From NCBI GenBank assembly GCA_002256985.1, contig NCGO01000002.1, forward strand, positions 434,001 through 498,000: 64,000 nucleotides of DNA, written 5' to 3'. The stretch's first letter is position 1. Each line of letters opens with the position of its first letter. The DNA is from Novosphingobium sp. 28-62-57 (GTDB lineage: Bacteria > Pseudomonadota > Alphaproteobacteria > Sphingomonadales > Sphingomonadaceae). This document shows, one piece after another, positions 25,985 through 36,783 of the stretch. A program made the position numbers and the translations under genes. The notes under the pieces are model-generated. The model was not told the DNA's origin and searched no databases. It was given only the letters and a program-made list of their open reading frames with translations.

Positions 25985-26284
25985 ATGATTGAAAACCAGA
26001 AAATCCGCCCGGCACAAGTGATCGGTCCGCTCGGCGAACCGCTGACGATCGACAGCCTGCCGCCGCCATCGACCACGCGGTGGGTGGTGCGTCGCAAGGC
26101 AGAGGTTGTGGCGGCCGTCAACGGCGGGCTCCTGACCATCGACGAAGTGTGCGAACGTTACAATCTGACGCTGGAAGAGTTCGCTTCGTGGCAGCGCGCG
26201 GTCGATCGCTCGGGCATGCAGGGCCTGCGAGTGACCCGCATTCAGCATTACCGCGATTTGTATGAGCGTCAGTTGAAGTACTGA
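25985..26284 (+). CDS. sciP: CtrA inhibitor SciP (DUF1153)
   Basis: A small DNA- and CtrA-binding regulator. In Caulobacter SciP blocks CtrA-activated transcription in G1 phase. It is 99 residues starting at the ATG 25985. Family landmarks are GEPLTIDSLPPPSTTRWVVRRKAEVV and the helix-turn-helix segment NGGLLTIDEVCERYNLTLEEF, then HYRDLYERQLKY at the C terminus. The near-invariant PPPSTTRWV..RRKA core is intact. A strong terminator follows directly. Together with the TrcR-like gene at 10758, it indicates a Caulobacter-type cell-cycle circuit. ctrA itself is not in the window. Confidence 0.95.
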   Translation: MIENQKIRPAQVIGPLGEPLTIDSLPPPSTTRWVVRRKAEVVAAVNGGLLTIDEVCERYNLTLEEFASWQRAVDRSGMQGLRVTRIQHYRDLYERQLKY

Positions 26285-26308
26285 CCTTATCAATCCCGAT
26301 GAGTTTCG

Positions 26309-26343
26309 ACGGCCGTTTCCTTCGGGAAGCGGCCGTTGTTCTT
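26309..26343 (+). terminator. Rho-independent terminator after sciP
   Basis: A 12-bp stem ACGGCCGTTTCC / GGGAAGCGGCCGT (one wobble) with a tight loop is followed by TTGTTCTTT, 25 bases past the sciP stop. Confidence 0.8.
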
Positions 26344-26679
26344 TGGGCCATCTGTTGCACGCGGTCGCATCGCGGCAAGAAGCGCGGCGAAATGAAGCGC
26401 TGACCGGGACCGTTACAGAAAGTTACAGGTGCACGAAAGACACGTGCGCCAATTTGGCGTAAGTCCTTCGTCGAGACTGAATTGCACCTCGTCGGAAGGC
26501 GGTCTATTACGGGACGCTGACCTGCCAGGGTGCGGGGGGCCACATCCGTGGCTGGTGCGTTATGCCGGTGCGTTGTGAATATGATGCACTTACTCGAACA
26601 AAAGGGGCCGGTCCTTGTTCCAACGCGGAAGGTTGCCAGTTCGGCAAAGCACCGCGGAAGGACGATGGCGGGATAGACG
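26344..26679. other. Leader region of the RND efflux operon
   Basis: No gene is supported in these 336 bases. The notable element is the tandem GTTACAG repeat at 26413-26429, listed separately. A convincing -35/-10 pair could not be assigned. A GGACGATGGCGGGATAG stretch just before 26680 contains the ribosome-binding site. Confidence 0.5.
26413..26429. promoter_or_regulatory. Tandem GTTAC box upstream of RND efflux operon
   Basis: GTTACAGAAAGTTACAG contains two GTTACAG units spaced 10 bases apart, one helical turn. That is the layout of OmpR/CpxR-class response-regulator sites (two direct half-sites with a 5-base gap). It is about 250 bases before the first gene of the operon. Only spacing and repetition support this. 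Confidence 0.35.
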
Positions 26680-27858
26680 ATGAACTACGAAACGACCATT
26701 GATGCCGATGGCGCGCTGGCCCTGAACGGCTTGAACGAAGATCGCGACAGCGAACGCGCCGGACGTCGGCGCCTTTGGATCATCGCTGCGGTGGTCATCG
26801 CAGTGCTGATCGGGGCATGGTATGCCATGCACAACGGCGGTGCGACTTCGGCTGACGCAACTGGTGAAGCGCAGGCGCAAGTCGTCTCGGTGATCGTGCC
26901 CGGACAGACCACCATCGCCAACGTGATCTCGGCCAGCGGCACAATTGCGGCCCGCCGCGAAATGCCGGTGGGCGTGGCCGGTGAAGGCGGACAGGTGGCC
27001 CGTGTGCTGGTGGATGCTGGAGACTGGGTCCAGGCCGGACAGGTTCTGGCCGTGATTGACCGGGCGGTACAGACGCAGCAACTGGCCAGTCAGGCCGCCA
27101 ACGTCGAAGTTGCCGCTGCCGATGCCCGTCTGGCGCAAGCCAACCTTGATCGCGCGCTCAAGCTGGTTGAGCGTGGCTTCATCTCGAAGGCCGACGTCGA
27201 CCGGCTGACCGCCACGCGCGATGCAGCCGTGGCGCGTGTAGGCGTGGCGCGCGCAGGCCTTGGCGAATTGCGTGAGCGTACGGCGCGGCTGAACATCGTG
27301 GCGCCTGCGGCCGGTCTTGTGCTGACGCGCGCGGCAGAGCCGGGCCAGATTGTCAGCCCCGGGACGGGCGTGCTGTTTTCGATGGCGCGCGATGGGCAAA
27401 TGGAAATGCAGGCCCGTCTTTCGGAATTTGACCTTGCCCGCCTGTCGGTCGGATCATCGGCAGAGGTGATCCCGGTGGGATCGGAGCGCACGTTCAGCGG
27501 CGAAATCTGGCAGCTGTCGCCCACTATCGACCAGAATTCGCGCGAAGGCATCGCCCGGATTGCGCTGCCTTATGACAAGGCGCTGCGGCCCGGTGGCTTT
27601 GCGAGCGCCAAGCTGCGCTCGGGCACCGTCACCGCACCCTTGCTGCCGGAATCGGCGATCCTGAGCGATGAAAAGGGCTCGTTCGTCTATGTTGTCGGAA
27701 GTGACGACAAAGTGGAGCGCCGCGCGGTGAAGACCGGTGAGGTCAATGCGCGCGGGATTGCGGTGATCGAAGGGCTTTCAGGCAAGGAACGGATCGTGCT
27801 GCGCGCGGGCGGGTTCCTGAATGCGGGCGACAAAGTCCAGCCGGTAGTTGCGAAGTAG
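26680..27858 (+). CDS. RND efflux periplasmic adaptor (membrane fusion protein)
   Basis: Links an inner-membrane RND pump to an outer-membrane channel. It is 392 residues with a cytoplasmic N terminus (about 30 residues) and one membrane anchor (about 31-50). A lipoyl/barrel-sandwich domain follows, split by an alpha-helical hairpin; RVLVDAGDWVQAGQVLAVID near residue 112 is the first lipoyl half. A beta-barrel and a membrane-proximal domain complete it. The anchor is a membrane helix, not a lipoprotein signal. It is the first gene of an operon; the permease starts 21 bases after its stop. No outer-membrane factor is encoded in the operon, so it must share one from elsewhere. Substrate is unknown. 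Confidence 0.94.
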   Translation: MNYETTIDADGALALNGLNEDRDSERAGRRRLWIIAAVVIAVLIGAWYAMHNGGATSADATGEAQAQVVSVIVPGQTTIANVISASGTIAARREMPVGVAGEGGQVARVLVDAGDWVQAGQVLAVIDRAVQTQQLASQAANVEVAAADARLAQANLDRALKLVERGFISKADVDRLTATRDAAVARVGVARAGLGELRERTARLNIVAPAAGLVLTRAAEPGQIVSPGTGVLFSMARDGQMEMQARLSEFDLARLSVGSSAEVIPVGSERTFSGEIWQLSPTIDQNSREGIARIALPYDKALRPGGFASAKLRSGTVTAPLLPESAILSDEKGSFVYVVGSDDKVERRAVKTGEVNARGIAVIEGLSGKERIVLRAGGFLNAGDKVQPVVAK

Positions 27859-27879
27859 GGCTCTGGGCAGGGATCTGGC

Positions 27880-30800
27880 ATGAACTTTCAGAACATTTCA
27901 GCCTGGTGCATCCGCAACCCGGTGGTGCCGATTGTCCTGTTTATCGGGCTGACGCTGGCTGGTCTGGTCTCGTTCATGCAGATGAAGGTGCAGGATACGC
28001 CGGACATCGAGTTTCCGGTGGTCATCGTGCAGATCTCGCAGCCGGGGGCCGCGCCGACCGAAATCGAGAACCAGATTACCCAGCGCGTGGAATCGGCCGT
28101 GCGCTCGATTGCCGGGGTCGACACGCTGACCTCTACCGCATCGGAAGGCAGCAGCCAGACGCAAGTCCAGTTCAAGATCGGGCAGGACATCAACGCCGCG
28201 GTCAACGAGGTCAAGAATCAGGTCGACCAGATCCGGTCTGACTTGCCCGAAGGCATTCTGGAACCGCAGGTTTTCAAGGTCGAGACATCGTCCAATCCGA
28301 TTGCCTACTTTGCGGTTGCCGCCGATGACATGACGCTGGAACAGCTTTCGTGGTTCATCGACGATACGATTGCCAAGCGCCTGCTGACCGTGCCGGGCAT
28401 GGCCGAAGTGAGCCGGTCTGGCGGGGTGAACCGCGAGATCGCGGTTACGCTTGATCCGGCAAAGATGAACGCGATGGGTGTGACCGCAAGCCAGGTCAAC
28501 GCCGCGCTGCGTCAGGTCAACATCAACGCGGCAGGTGGCCGTACTGAAGTTGCCGGGTCACGCCAGTCCGTGCGCGTGCTGGGCAATGCCAAGTCGGCCT
28601 TCGATCTTTCGCAAACCGAAATCCAGATCACCGGCAATCGCACGGTGCGCCTTTCCGACGTGGCGGATGTGCGCGATGCGTATAGCGAGCTGACCTCTGT
28701 CGCCAAGTTCAATGGCAAGCCGGTCGTTACGTTCTCAATGTCGCGCGCGCGCGGCGAATCCGACGTGTCCGTCTATGAAGGCGCGCTGGAGGAGATGAAG
28801 AAGATCGAGGCCGAGCAGGGCGGCAAGATCCATTTCGAGCTGCTGTTCACTTCGGTGACTTATACGCAGGATCAATACCGCTCGTCGATGAACGCCATGG
28901 TCGAAGGCGCCGTGCTGGCCGTGATCGTGGTGTTCTTCTTCCTGCGTGACTGGCGCGCGACAATCGTTTCGGCCATCGCCATTCCGCTTTCATCGATCCC
29001 CACGTTCTGGGTGCTCGATCTGATGGGCTTTACGCTCAACCAGATGTCGCTGCTGGCCTTGGGGCTCGTGGCGGGCGTGCTGGTTGACGATGCGATCGTG
29101 GAGATCGAGAACATCGTGCGCCATATGCGCATGGGCAAAAGTGCGTTTCAGGCTTCCATTGATGCGGCCGACGAAATCGGCCTTGCGGTGGTGGCAACCA
29201 CATTTTCGATCGTTGCGGTGTTCTTCCCCGTGGCTCTGATGCCGGGCGTATCGGGGCAGTTCTTCAAGAACTTCGGCATGACCGTGGTGATCTCGGTGAT
29301 GTTCTCGCTGCTCGTTGCGCGCATGATCACGCCGATGGTGGCCGCCTACTTCCTCAAGGCGCATGGCGAGGCGGATCATGGTGGCGGGCCATGGATGGAC
29401 AAGTACATGAAGGTGTTGAGCTGGTCGCTCGATACCTCAAAGGCAAAGGCTTATCGCGCCCAGCATCCGCGTCGCCGGTTCCTTGCGCGCCTGCATGACC
29501 ACCGCTTGTGGATGATGGGCGTCGGCTTTCTGGCATTGCTGATGACGCTGGCGATGTTCTTCGTGATCCCGTCGCAGTTCTTCCCCGACACCGACAGCGA
29601 TGAAAGCACGGTCACGATCGAGATGGTGCCCGGCACCACCTTGCAACAGACCGAGCGCAAGGTGGCTGAAATCGTGGCGTTGATCGGCAGCCAGAAGGAA
29701 GTGGAATCGCAGCTTGCCTCTGTGCGCGAAGCCAAGGCGAACATTTACGTTAACTTGCGCAAGGATCGCGAACGCACCAGCCTCGTGTTCGAGCGCGAAC
29801 TGACGCCGCAATTGCAGAAGATTTCCGATGTCCGCGTGAATTTCCAGGCGCAGGGGCCAGGTGGGCCGGGCGGCGGATCGGGCCGACCGATCAGCATCAT
29901 GCTCGCCGGGTCCAATCCGGAACTGCTGCAGAATACCGCGCAGACCCTGGTCGATCAGATGAGCACGCTGCCTTCGGTGGTTGCGCCACGCATCAGCGCT
30001 GATTTGCGCCGCCCCGAAGTGATCATCAAGCCGCGGCTCGATCTGGCCGCGAACCTTGGCATCACGACGCAGGCGCTCAGCCAGGTGATCCGCATCGCCA
30101 CCCAGGGCGAGATCGATCAGAACAGCGCGAAGTTTTCGCTGTCTGACCGTCAGGTGCCAATCCGCGTCAAGCTGCCCGAGGAATCGCGGCGCGATCTGTC
30201 AGTGATCGAAAACCTGCCAGTGCCAACTGCTGGCGGAGGATCGGTGCCCCTGTCGCGCGTGGCGGAAATCGGGTTTGGATCAGGACCGACCCAAATCCAG
30301 CGCTACAACCAGAGCCGCCGCGTGTTTGTCGGCGCAGATTTGCAGCCCGGCGTGGTCAAGGGTGATGCAATGGCAGCGATCATGAAGCTGCCGATCATGA
30401 AGAACCTTCCGCAAGGTGTTTCGAACACCGCGGCTGGTGAAGACAAGTTCCAGCAAGAGATGCTGGACAACTTTGTCATCGCCGTGGCGGCGGGCATCCT
30501 GCTCGTGTTCTCGGTGCTGGTGCTGCTCTATCGCCGCTTCATCTCGCCACTGGTTAACATGGGATCACTGTTCCTGGCTCCACTGGGCGGATTGATTGCG
30601 ATCTGGATCGTGGGGCAATCGCTGTCCTTGCCGGTGTTTATCGGCATTCTGATGCTGTTTGGCATCGTGGCCAAGAACTCGATCCTGCTGATCGACTTCG
30701 CGATTGAGGAAATGGCTACGGGCAAGGCGAAGCTTGAGGCAATTACCGAGGCTGGTCACAAGCGCGCGCAGCCGATCATCATGACCACCGTGGCGATGGT

Positions 30801-31110
30801 CGCGGGCATGATCCCGACGGCGGTTTCCATCGGCGGCGATGGCGGCTGGCGCGCGCCGATGGGCATTGTCGTGATCGGCGGGCTGACATTGTCTACGGCG
30901 CTGACGCTGCTGATCGTGCCGGCCGGGTTCAGCCTTGCTGATGGTCTGGAAAAGCGGATTGGCCCGTGGCTTGCACGGCACGTGCTGGGCCATGAGCCTG
31001 ATCCCGTGATCGATCCTGCACCTGCCGGGGCGCATCATGGCCCGGCGCATGCAGCACCCATTGCTGCGCGCAGGAACGAACCGGAGCACGAGGCATTCCC
31101 AGCGGAGTGA
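27880..31110 (+). CDS. RND superfamily efflux permease (AcrB/MexB-like)
   Basis: A proton-driven efflux transporter, 1076 residues, with the standard 12-helix, two-large-periplasmic-loop layout. Helix 1 is near residues 12-32. Helix 4 carries the proton-relay Asp pair at about residues 403-404 in [13 protein letters not shown]. Motif [18 protein letters not shown] lies in the second half, with the helix-10 relay region [13 protein letters not shown] histidine- and proline-rich cytoplasmic tail (about 40 residues) ends the protein. Sequence is closer to the broad hydrophobic/amphiphilic group than to CusA metal pumps, because methionine relay motifs are missing. Its TGA overlaps the GTG of the DUF445 gene (GTGA). 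Confidence 0.96.
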   Translation: MNFQNISAWCIRNPVVPIVLFIGLTLAGLVSFMQMKVQDTPDIEFPVVIVQISQPGAAPTEIENQITQRVESAVRSIAGVDTLTSTASEGSSQTQVQFKIGQDINAAVNEVKNQVDQIRSDLPEGILEPQVFKVETSSNPIAYFAVAADDMTLEQLSWFIDDTIAKRLLTVPGMAEVSRSGGVNREIAVTLDPAKMNAMGVTASQVNAALRQVNINAAGGRTEVAGSRQSVRVLGNAKSAFDLSQTEIQITGNRTVRLSDVADVRDAYSELTSVAKFNGKPVVTFSMSRARGESDVSVYEGALEEMKKIEAEQGGKIHFELLFTSVTYTQDQYRSSMNAMVEGAVLAVIVVFFFLRDWRATIVSAIAIPLSSIPTFWVLDLMGFTLNQMSLLALGLVAGVLVDDAIVEIENIVRHMRMGKSAFQASIDAADEIGLAVVATTFSIVAVFFPVALMPGVSGQFFKNFGMTVVISVMFSLLVARMITPMVAAYFLKAHGEADHGGGPWMDKYMKVLSWSLDTSKAKAYRAQHPRRRFLARLHDHRLWMMGVGFLALLMTLAMFFVIPSQFFPDTDSDESTVTIEMVPGTTLQQTERKVAEIVALIGSQKEVESQLASVREAKANIYVNLRKDRERTSLVFERELTPQLQKISDVRVNFQAQGPGGPGGGSGRPISIMLAGSNPELLQNTAQTLVDQMSTLPSVVAPRISADLRRPEVIIKPRLDLAANLGITTQALSQVIRIATQGEIDQNSAKFSLSDRQVPIRVKLPEESRRDLSVIENLPVPTAGGGSVPLSRVAEIGFGSGPTQIQRYNQSRRVFVGADLQPGVVKGDAMAAIMKLPIMKNLPQGVSNTAAGEDKFQQEMLDNFVIAVAAGILLVFSVLVLLYRRFISPLVNMGSLFLAPLGGLIAIWIVGQSLSLPVFIGILMLFGIVAKNSILLIDFAIEEMATGKAKLEAITEAGHKRAQPIIMTTVAMVAGMIPTAVSIGGDGGWRAPMGIVVIGGLTLSTALTLLIVPAGFSLADGLEKRIGPWLARHVLGHEPDPVIDPAPAGAHHGPAHAAPIAARRNEPEHEAFPAE

Positions 31111-32420
31111 CCGCTGATCGCCCTGAACGTGCCGAAACTGCAGCTGCGGCCAGCGGTACTGCTGGCCGCTATGGGTTGAGGCGCGCGCTGCCCACAGTTG
31201 ATCGTGCCCGGCGCATGCGCATCGTGGCGACCTGCTTGCTGCTGGCGATGGCCGCGGTCTATATCGTGACGCGCCAGTATGAAGGGCTGCACCCGGCAGT
31301 CGGCTATATCCGCGCCTTTGCCGAGGCGGCGATGGTGGGGGGACTGGCAGACTGGTTTGCCGTCACGGCGCTGTTCCGCCACCCGCTTGGCCTGCCCATC
31401 CCGCACACCGCGATCATTCCTGAAAACAAGGACCGCATCGCCGATACGATGGCCGCGTTCCTGCAGAACAATTTTCTGACGCCCGGCGTGGTGGCGCGGC
31501 GCATGGCAGCGGTCAATACGGCGGCTGCGGCGGGGGCATTTCTGGCCGACCCACGCACGGGGGAAAGCCGGTTGCGCGATGGCGCGGCGGGGCTGGTGGC
31601 CGATGTTCTGGAATCGCTTGACCCGGAAAAGTTGGGCGGCTTGGCCAAGGGTGCACTGCGCGGGCAGCTGGAAAAGTTTGAACTATCCCCGCTGCTGGGC
31701 CAGTTGCTGGGCGCTGCGATTGCTGATGGGCGGCACATGCCGGTGATCGAAAGCCTGATCCGCAAGACGGCAGAGACGCTGGAGGCCAATGAGGCGCTGA
31801 TTCAGGAAACGATCCACGAGCGCGCCAATGCCATTCTGCGCTGGACCGGACTGGACGAAAAGCTTGCCAACAGCATTCTTGATGGCCTGTACAAGCTTCT
31901 GGCCGAAACACTGGTGGTCCCCGATCACCCTTTGCGCCGCAAGATCGAGGATGGCTTGCAAACGCTGGCGCACGATCTGGTGCATGACCCGGCCACGCGG
32001 GCCAAAGTTGAAGCGCTGAAGCGCGAAGTGCTGGCCAATCCTGCCTTCGCGAGGTGGCTTGATGCCTTGTGGGAGCGAGGCCGCACCCGGTTGCTGCACA
32101 CAGTGCGCAATCCGCAAGGCGCGCTGGGCGGGCAATTTGGCGCGAGCCTTGCCGAACTGGGCCATGCCTTGCAGCGCGATGTGCAGCTGCAGCGCGTGGT
32201 CAACCGCTTTGCCCGGCGCACGATGGTGGGCGTTGCCACGCGCTATGGCGCGCAAATCGTCCGGCTCGTGTCTGAAACCGTCAAGCGCTGGGACGCGCGC
32301 ACGGTGACCGACCGCATCGAGGGCGCCGTGGGCCGCGATCTGCAATTCATCCGCATCAACGGCACGCTGGTTGGCGGACTGGTCGGCTTGTTGTTGCACG
32401 TTCTGGACAGCGCAATGTGA
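31107..32420 (+). CDS. DUF445 family membrane protein
   Basis: A 437-residue protein of the DUF445 family, function unknown. A 35-residue cytoplasmic start precedes a membrane helix (about 36-55). The conserved segment GGLADWFAVTALFRHPLGLPIPHTAIIPENKDRI opens the domain; this string is the strongest family signature (shown in part: GGLADWFAVTALF). The middle is helical and resembles apolipoprotein-like repeats, and a second membrane helix ends the protein (GTLVGGLVGLLLHVL). It starts with GTG at 31107, overlapping the RND permease stop, and ends overlapping the GNAT gene start. Its translation is thus tied to the efflux pump, though such coupling does not prove a shared function. Confidence 0.92.
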   Translation: MTADRPERAETAAAASGTAGRYGLRRALPTVDRARRMRIVATCLLLAMAAVYIVTRQYEGLHPAVGYIRAFAEAAMVGGLADWFAVTALFRHPLGLPIPHTAIIPENKDRIADTMAAFLQNNFLTPGVVARRMAAVNTAAAAGAFLADPRTGESRLRDGAAGLVADVLESLDPEKLGGLAKGALRGQLEKFELSPLLGQLLGAAIADGRHMPVIESLIRKTAETLEANEALIQETIHERANAILRWTGLDEKLANSILDGLYKLLAETLVVPDHPLRRKIEDGLQTLAHDLVHDPATRAKVEALKREVLANPAFARWLDALWERGRTRLLHTVRNPQGALGGQFGASLAELGHALQRDVQLQRVVNRFARRTMVGVATRYGAQIVRLVSETVKRWDARTVTDRIEGAVGRDLQFIRINGTLVGGLVGLLLHVLDSAM

Positions 32421-32935
32421 TCGAGACCGAACGTCTTGTGCTGCGCCTGCCCGAGCGTGACGATTACCTTCTGTTGCGTGATCTGTTGGCCGATCCTGCG
32501 GTGCATCGGTTCCTTGGCCCTCAGCCGGAAGACCTGACCACCGAAATGTTCAGCCGCGCGTTGCGGGCGGCGGGATCGTGGCAATTCTATGGCTATGGCG
32601 TGTTTGTGGTCTGCGAAAAGGCCAGCGGTGCGTTCGTTGGCCAGCTTGGCATGTTCCACAGCTTGCGCGGATTCGGCAAAGGGATGGACCATACAGCTGA
32701 GGCCGCGTGGATGATTGCGCGCGAACACTGGGGCAGTGGCTATGCCGAAGAGGGCATGCGCGCGGCACTGGACTGGTTTGACAAGACGCAAGGGCAGGAT
32801 CGCATAGCCTGCATGATCGAGCCCGAAAATGCCGCATCGGTGAGGCTGGCGCAGAAGCTCGGGTTTGTGCGCTATGCCGAACATCTGCTTGATGATGGCG
32901 CGACGGTTGATCTGTTCGAGCGGGTCAAGCCATAG
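32417..32935 (+). CDS. GNAT family N-acetyltransferase (RimJ/RimL-like)
   Basis: An acetyl-CoA-dependent transferase of 172 residues. It begins with IETERLVLRLPERDD, typical of the RimJ/RimL-like subgroup. The acetyl-CoA pyrophosphate-binding region is REHWGSGYAEEGMRAALDW near residue 100, corresponding to the Q/R-x2-G-x-G/A loop. The conserved NAASVRLAQKLGFV follows near residue 138. The start is the GTG at 32417, inside the GTGA overlap with DUF445, so it is the last gene of the RND operon. Acceptor (protein N terminus, antibiotic or metabolite) cannot be told from sequence. Confidence 0.92.
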   Translation: MIETERLVLRLPERDDYLLLRDLLADPAVHRFLGPQPEDLTTEMFSRALRAAGSWQFYGYGVFVVCEKASGAFVGQLGMFHSLRGFGKGMDHTAEAAWMIAREHWGSGYAEEGMRAALDWFDKTQGQDRIACMIEPENAASVRLAQKLGFVRYAEHLLDDGATVDLFERVKP

Positions 32936-32981
32936 CAGCCTTGCTGCACTCCCTGCCGCTCACCTCGCCATCGGAATCACG

Positions 32982-33016
32982 AAAAAGGGCTGGAAGGTCT
33001 CCCCTCCAGCCCCTGA
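32982..33016 (-). terminator. Rho-independent terminator of groESL
   Basis: An 11-bp stem GGGCTGGAAGG / CCCTCCAGCCC with a loop, and five T residues on the minus strand, lies 28 bases past the groEL stop. It may also end the convergent GNAT transcript. Confidence 0.85.
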
Positions 33017-33043
33017 CCGTGTTTGGCGTAAAGTGCGTTGGAC

Positions 33044-34702
<1,659 letters not shown>

Positions 34703-34715
34703 TTAAATTCAGCGT

Positions 34716-34766
34716 GTCCCCACAAAGGCGGGGACATCAGGCCTGAGACCCCCGCCTGCGCGGGGG
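34716..34766. repeat. REP-like hairpins between groES and groEL
   Basis: Two hairpins, GTCCCCacaaaGGCGGGGAC at 34716-34735 and CCCCCGCctgcGCGGGGG at 34749-34766, belonging to the same family as 20063-20203. They lie inside the groES-groEL transcript. Confidence 0.85.
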
Positions 34767-34787
34767 AGCGGTATCAGGGGAACGTGA

Positions 34788-35075
34788 TCAGCCGATCACA
34801 CCCAGGATGTCCGATTCCTTCATGATCAGCAGGTCTTCGCCGCCAACCTTGACTTCGGTGCCGGACCACTTGCCGAACAGAACGCGGTCACCGACCTTGA
34901 CGTCCATCGGGGTGATCGTGCCGTTTTCGGCGCGGGCACCAGTGCCAACGGCGACGATTTCGCCTTCAGCGGGCTTTTCCTTGGCGCTGTCGGGGATGAT
35001 GATCCCGCCAGCAGTCTTTTCCTCGGCTTCGACGCGGCGTACCAGCACGCGATCGTGCAACGGACGGAATGACAT
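34788..35075 (-). CDS. groES: 10 kDa co-chaperonin GroES
   Basis: The heptameric lid of GroEL. The 95-residue protein begins [20 protein letters not shown]. The mobile loop segment [18 protein letters not shown] is at about residues 18-35, and the [17 protein letters not shown] core follows. The length is normal. The start ATG is at 35073-35075 with GAGGGAG close upstream. A CIRCE operator lies 36 bases before the start, so HrcA-type repression is expected. groEL follows. Confidence 0.98.
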   Translation of the reverse strand: MSFRPLHDRVLVRRVEAEEKTAGGIIIPDSAKEKPAEGEIVAVGTGARAENGTITPMDVKVGDRVLFGKWSGTEVKVGGEDLLIMKESDILGVIG

Positions 35076-35110
35076 GGGTTTTCTCCCTCTTCCATACTAA
35101 AAAATGGGGC

Positions 35111-35137
35111 TTGGCACTCTCAGGGGGAGAGTGCCAG
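35111..35137 (-). promoter_or_regulatory. CIRCE operator (HrcA site) of groESL
   Basis: TTGGCACTC at 35111-35119 and GAGTGCCAG at 35129-35137 are the inverted repeats of CIRCE (consensus TTAGCACTC-N9-GAGTGCTAA) with the exact 9-base spacer. It lies just upstream of groES. On the minus strand the sequence GCCCCATTTT follows it and resembles a sigma-32 -10 element, but a fitting -35 is not clear, so heat-shock sigma control is only a possibility. Confidence 0.9.
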
Positions 35138-35234
35138 CGAGCGGGATATGGTCGCATGCCATGGGAGCGTCAATGGGTGTGGCGCAGATTCTTTTCACGC
35201 TGATGAACGGTTCGTGCGGATATGCCGCAAGTGT

Positions 35235-36614
35235 TCATCCGGCAGGCAACAGCCCAAGGCGCGCGCGCATGCTCCACCGCCATAGCAGCAGCCCAGCGAC
35301 GAAGACCAGCCCGACCAGCAGCCCGATCCACACGCCAAGCCCGCCGACGGATGTGAACAGCCCCAGCCACAACGCCGTGCCAACGCCCGGCACCCAATAG
35401 CCGAAAATGGCGATCAGCATCGGGAAGCGGGTGTCCTGCAATCCGCGCAGCATGCCCGCAGCAACGGCCTGCGCGCCATCGAACAGCTGGAATGCGGCAG
35501 CAACGACCATGTATTGCAGGGCAAGGTTCACCATCCGCGCATTTTCGGGCGCGGCGGGGTCGATATAAAGGTGCAGCAGCTGACCGGGAAAGGCCATCAT
35601 GATCCCGGCCGAAATAACCATGAAGCCAATGCCGAGTTGCGTTGCGACCTTTCCGGCCAGTGCAATCGCCGCGCTGTCGCGCGCGCCGAAGGCAAGGCCG
35701 ACGCGGATCGTGGCGGCCTGGCCCACGCCGAACGGCACCTGAAAGGCGATGGCCGCAAATTGCAGCGCCAAGGTGTGGGCGGCCAGTTCCACCTCGCCGA
35801 TCCGGCCCATCACAAAAGCCGCGCCGTTGAACATGCCAGCCTCGGCAATAATCGTGCCGCAGATCGGCAGGCCGATGCGCAGGACATCGGCAAAGCGCTT
35901 CCATTCCGGCTTCCACCAGCGACCGAGCAGGCGATAGCGATGCAGGCGCCGGTCAAAACGGATCACGAGCATGAAGGCGATGAGCATCGCGGTGCTGGTG
36001 ATGACGCTGGAAATGGCCGAGCCCTGCAGGCCCATTTCGGGGGCGCCAAGATTGCCGAACACGAGCATCCAGTTGCCCAGCGCATTGACGGCCACGGCCA
36101 TGCCGGTGATGGCTGTGCCAATGCCGGGGCGGCCAAGTGTGGCCACTACGGTGCGCAGCAAGGCGGCCATGACAGCCGGTATGGAGGCAAGGCTCAGCAC
36201 CGCGAGAAACGGAATGGCGCGCGCGATGACGCCGGGATCTTGCCCGGTCACCTGCATCAGCGGTCCACCGAGCAGGCACACTCCCATGGCCACGAAAGCC
36301 GCCAGCAGGCCCGCCCAACCGGCCATGCGCACGGTGCGGCGCACTTCGCGCACCGCATGGCGGCGGCTGCCCAGTTCTGCGGCGATCAGCGGAGATGCCG
36401 CGCCGACCAGCCCGCTCATCGACCAGATCAACAGGCCGAACAGCGAAACCGAGAGCGACGATGCCGCCAATGCCTCAGGCCCAAGCCGCGCCACAAACAC
36501 CACATCGACCGCAAACACGGCCATCTGCAAAAGATTTGCACCCACCAGCGGCGCAGCGAGCCGCAGCATCGCGCGCATTTCATCGATCCAGCGGAGGGGT
36601 TGTTTCTCGAACAT
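35235..36614 (-). CDS. MATE family efflux transporter (NorM-like)
   Basis: A multidrug/toxin antiporter, 459 residues from the ATG at 36612-36614. The longer opening upstream runs into the divergent kinase gene and lacks homology. Twelve predicted membrane helices form two six-helix halves. The first half carries LRLAAPLVGANLLQMAVFAVDVVFVARLG, the NorM-type start (shown in part: APLVGANLLQMAVFAVD). The second half has IGLPICGTIIAEAGMFNGA near residue 240. It probably exports cationic drugs using Na or H gradients. It reads away from the histidine kinase gene, with 169 bases between the chosen starts. Confidence 0.93.
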   Translation of the reverse strand: MFEKQPLRWIDEMRAMLRLAAPLVGANLLQMAVFAVDVVFVARLGPEALAASSLSVSLFGLLIWSMSGLVGAASPLIAAELGSRRHAVREVRRTVRMAGWAGLLAAFVAMGVCLLGGPLMQVTGQDPGVIARAIPFLAVLSLASIPAVMAALLRTVVATLGRPGIGTAITGMAVAVNALGNWMLVFGNLGAPEMGLQGSAISSVITSTAMLIAFMLVIRFDRRLHRYRLLGRWWKPEWKRFADVLRIGLPICGTIIAEAGMFNGAAFVMGRIGEVELAAHTLALQFAAIAFQVPFGVGQAATIRVGLAFGARDSAAIALAGKVATQLGIGFMVISAGIMMAFPGQLLHLYIDPAAPENARMVNLALQYMVVAAAFQLFDGAQAVAAGMLRGLQDTRFPMLIAIFGYWVPGVGTALWLGLFTSVGGLGVWIGLLVGLVFVAGLLLWRWSMRARLGLLPAG

Positions 36615-36783
36615 GGCGGGCGCGGCATAGGTTGAGAGCGGCGGCAAAGAAAGCGCAATGTCCCGCTGGCTGAATGTTTGGCCACACAATCGCTCATGTC
36701 CGAAGGTGCGCGGCATGTCACAAAACATGTCCGAGGGCCCGTGCCTGTTGACCGTATTGTCCTGTAGTGACAGCGTAAAAATC

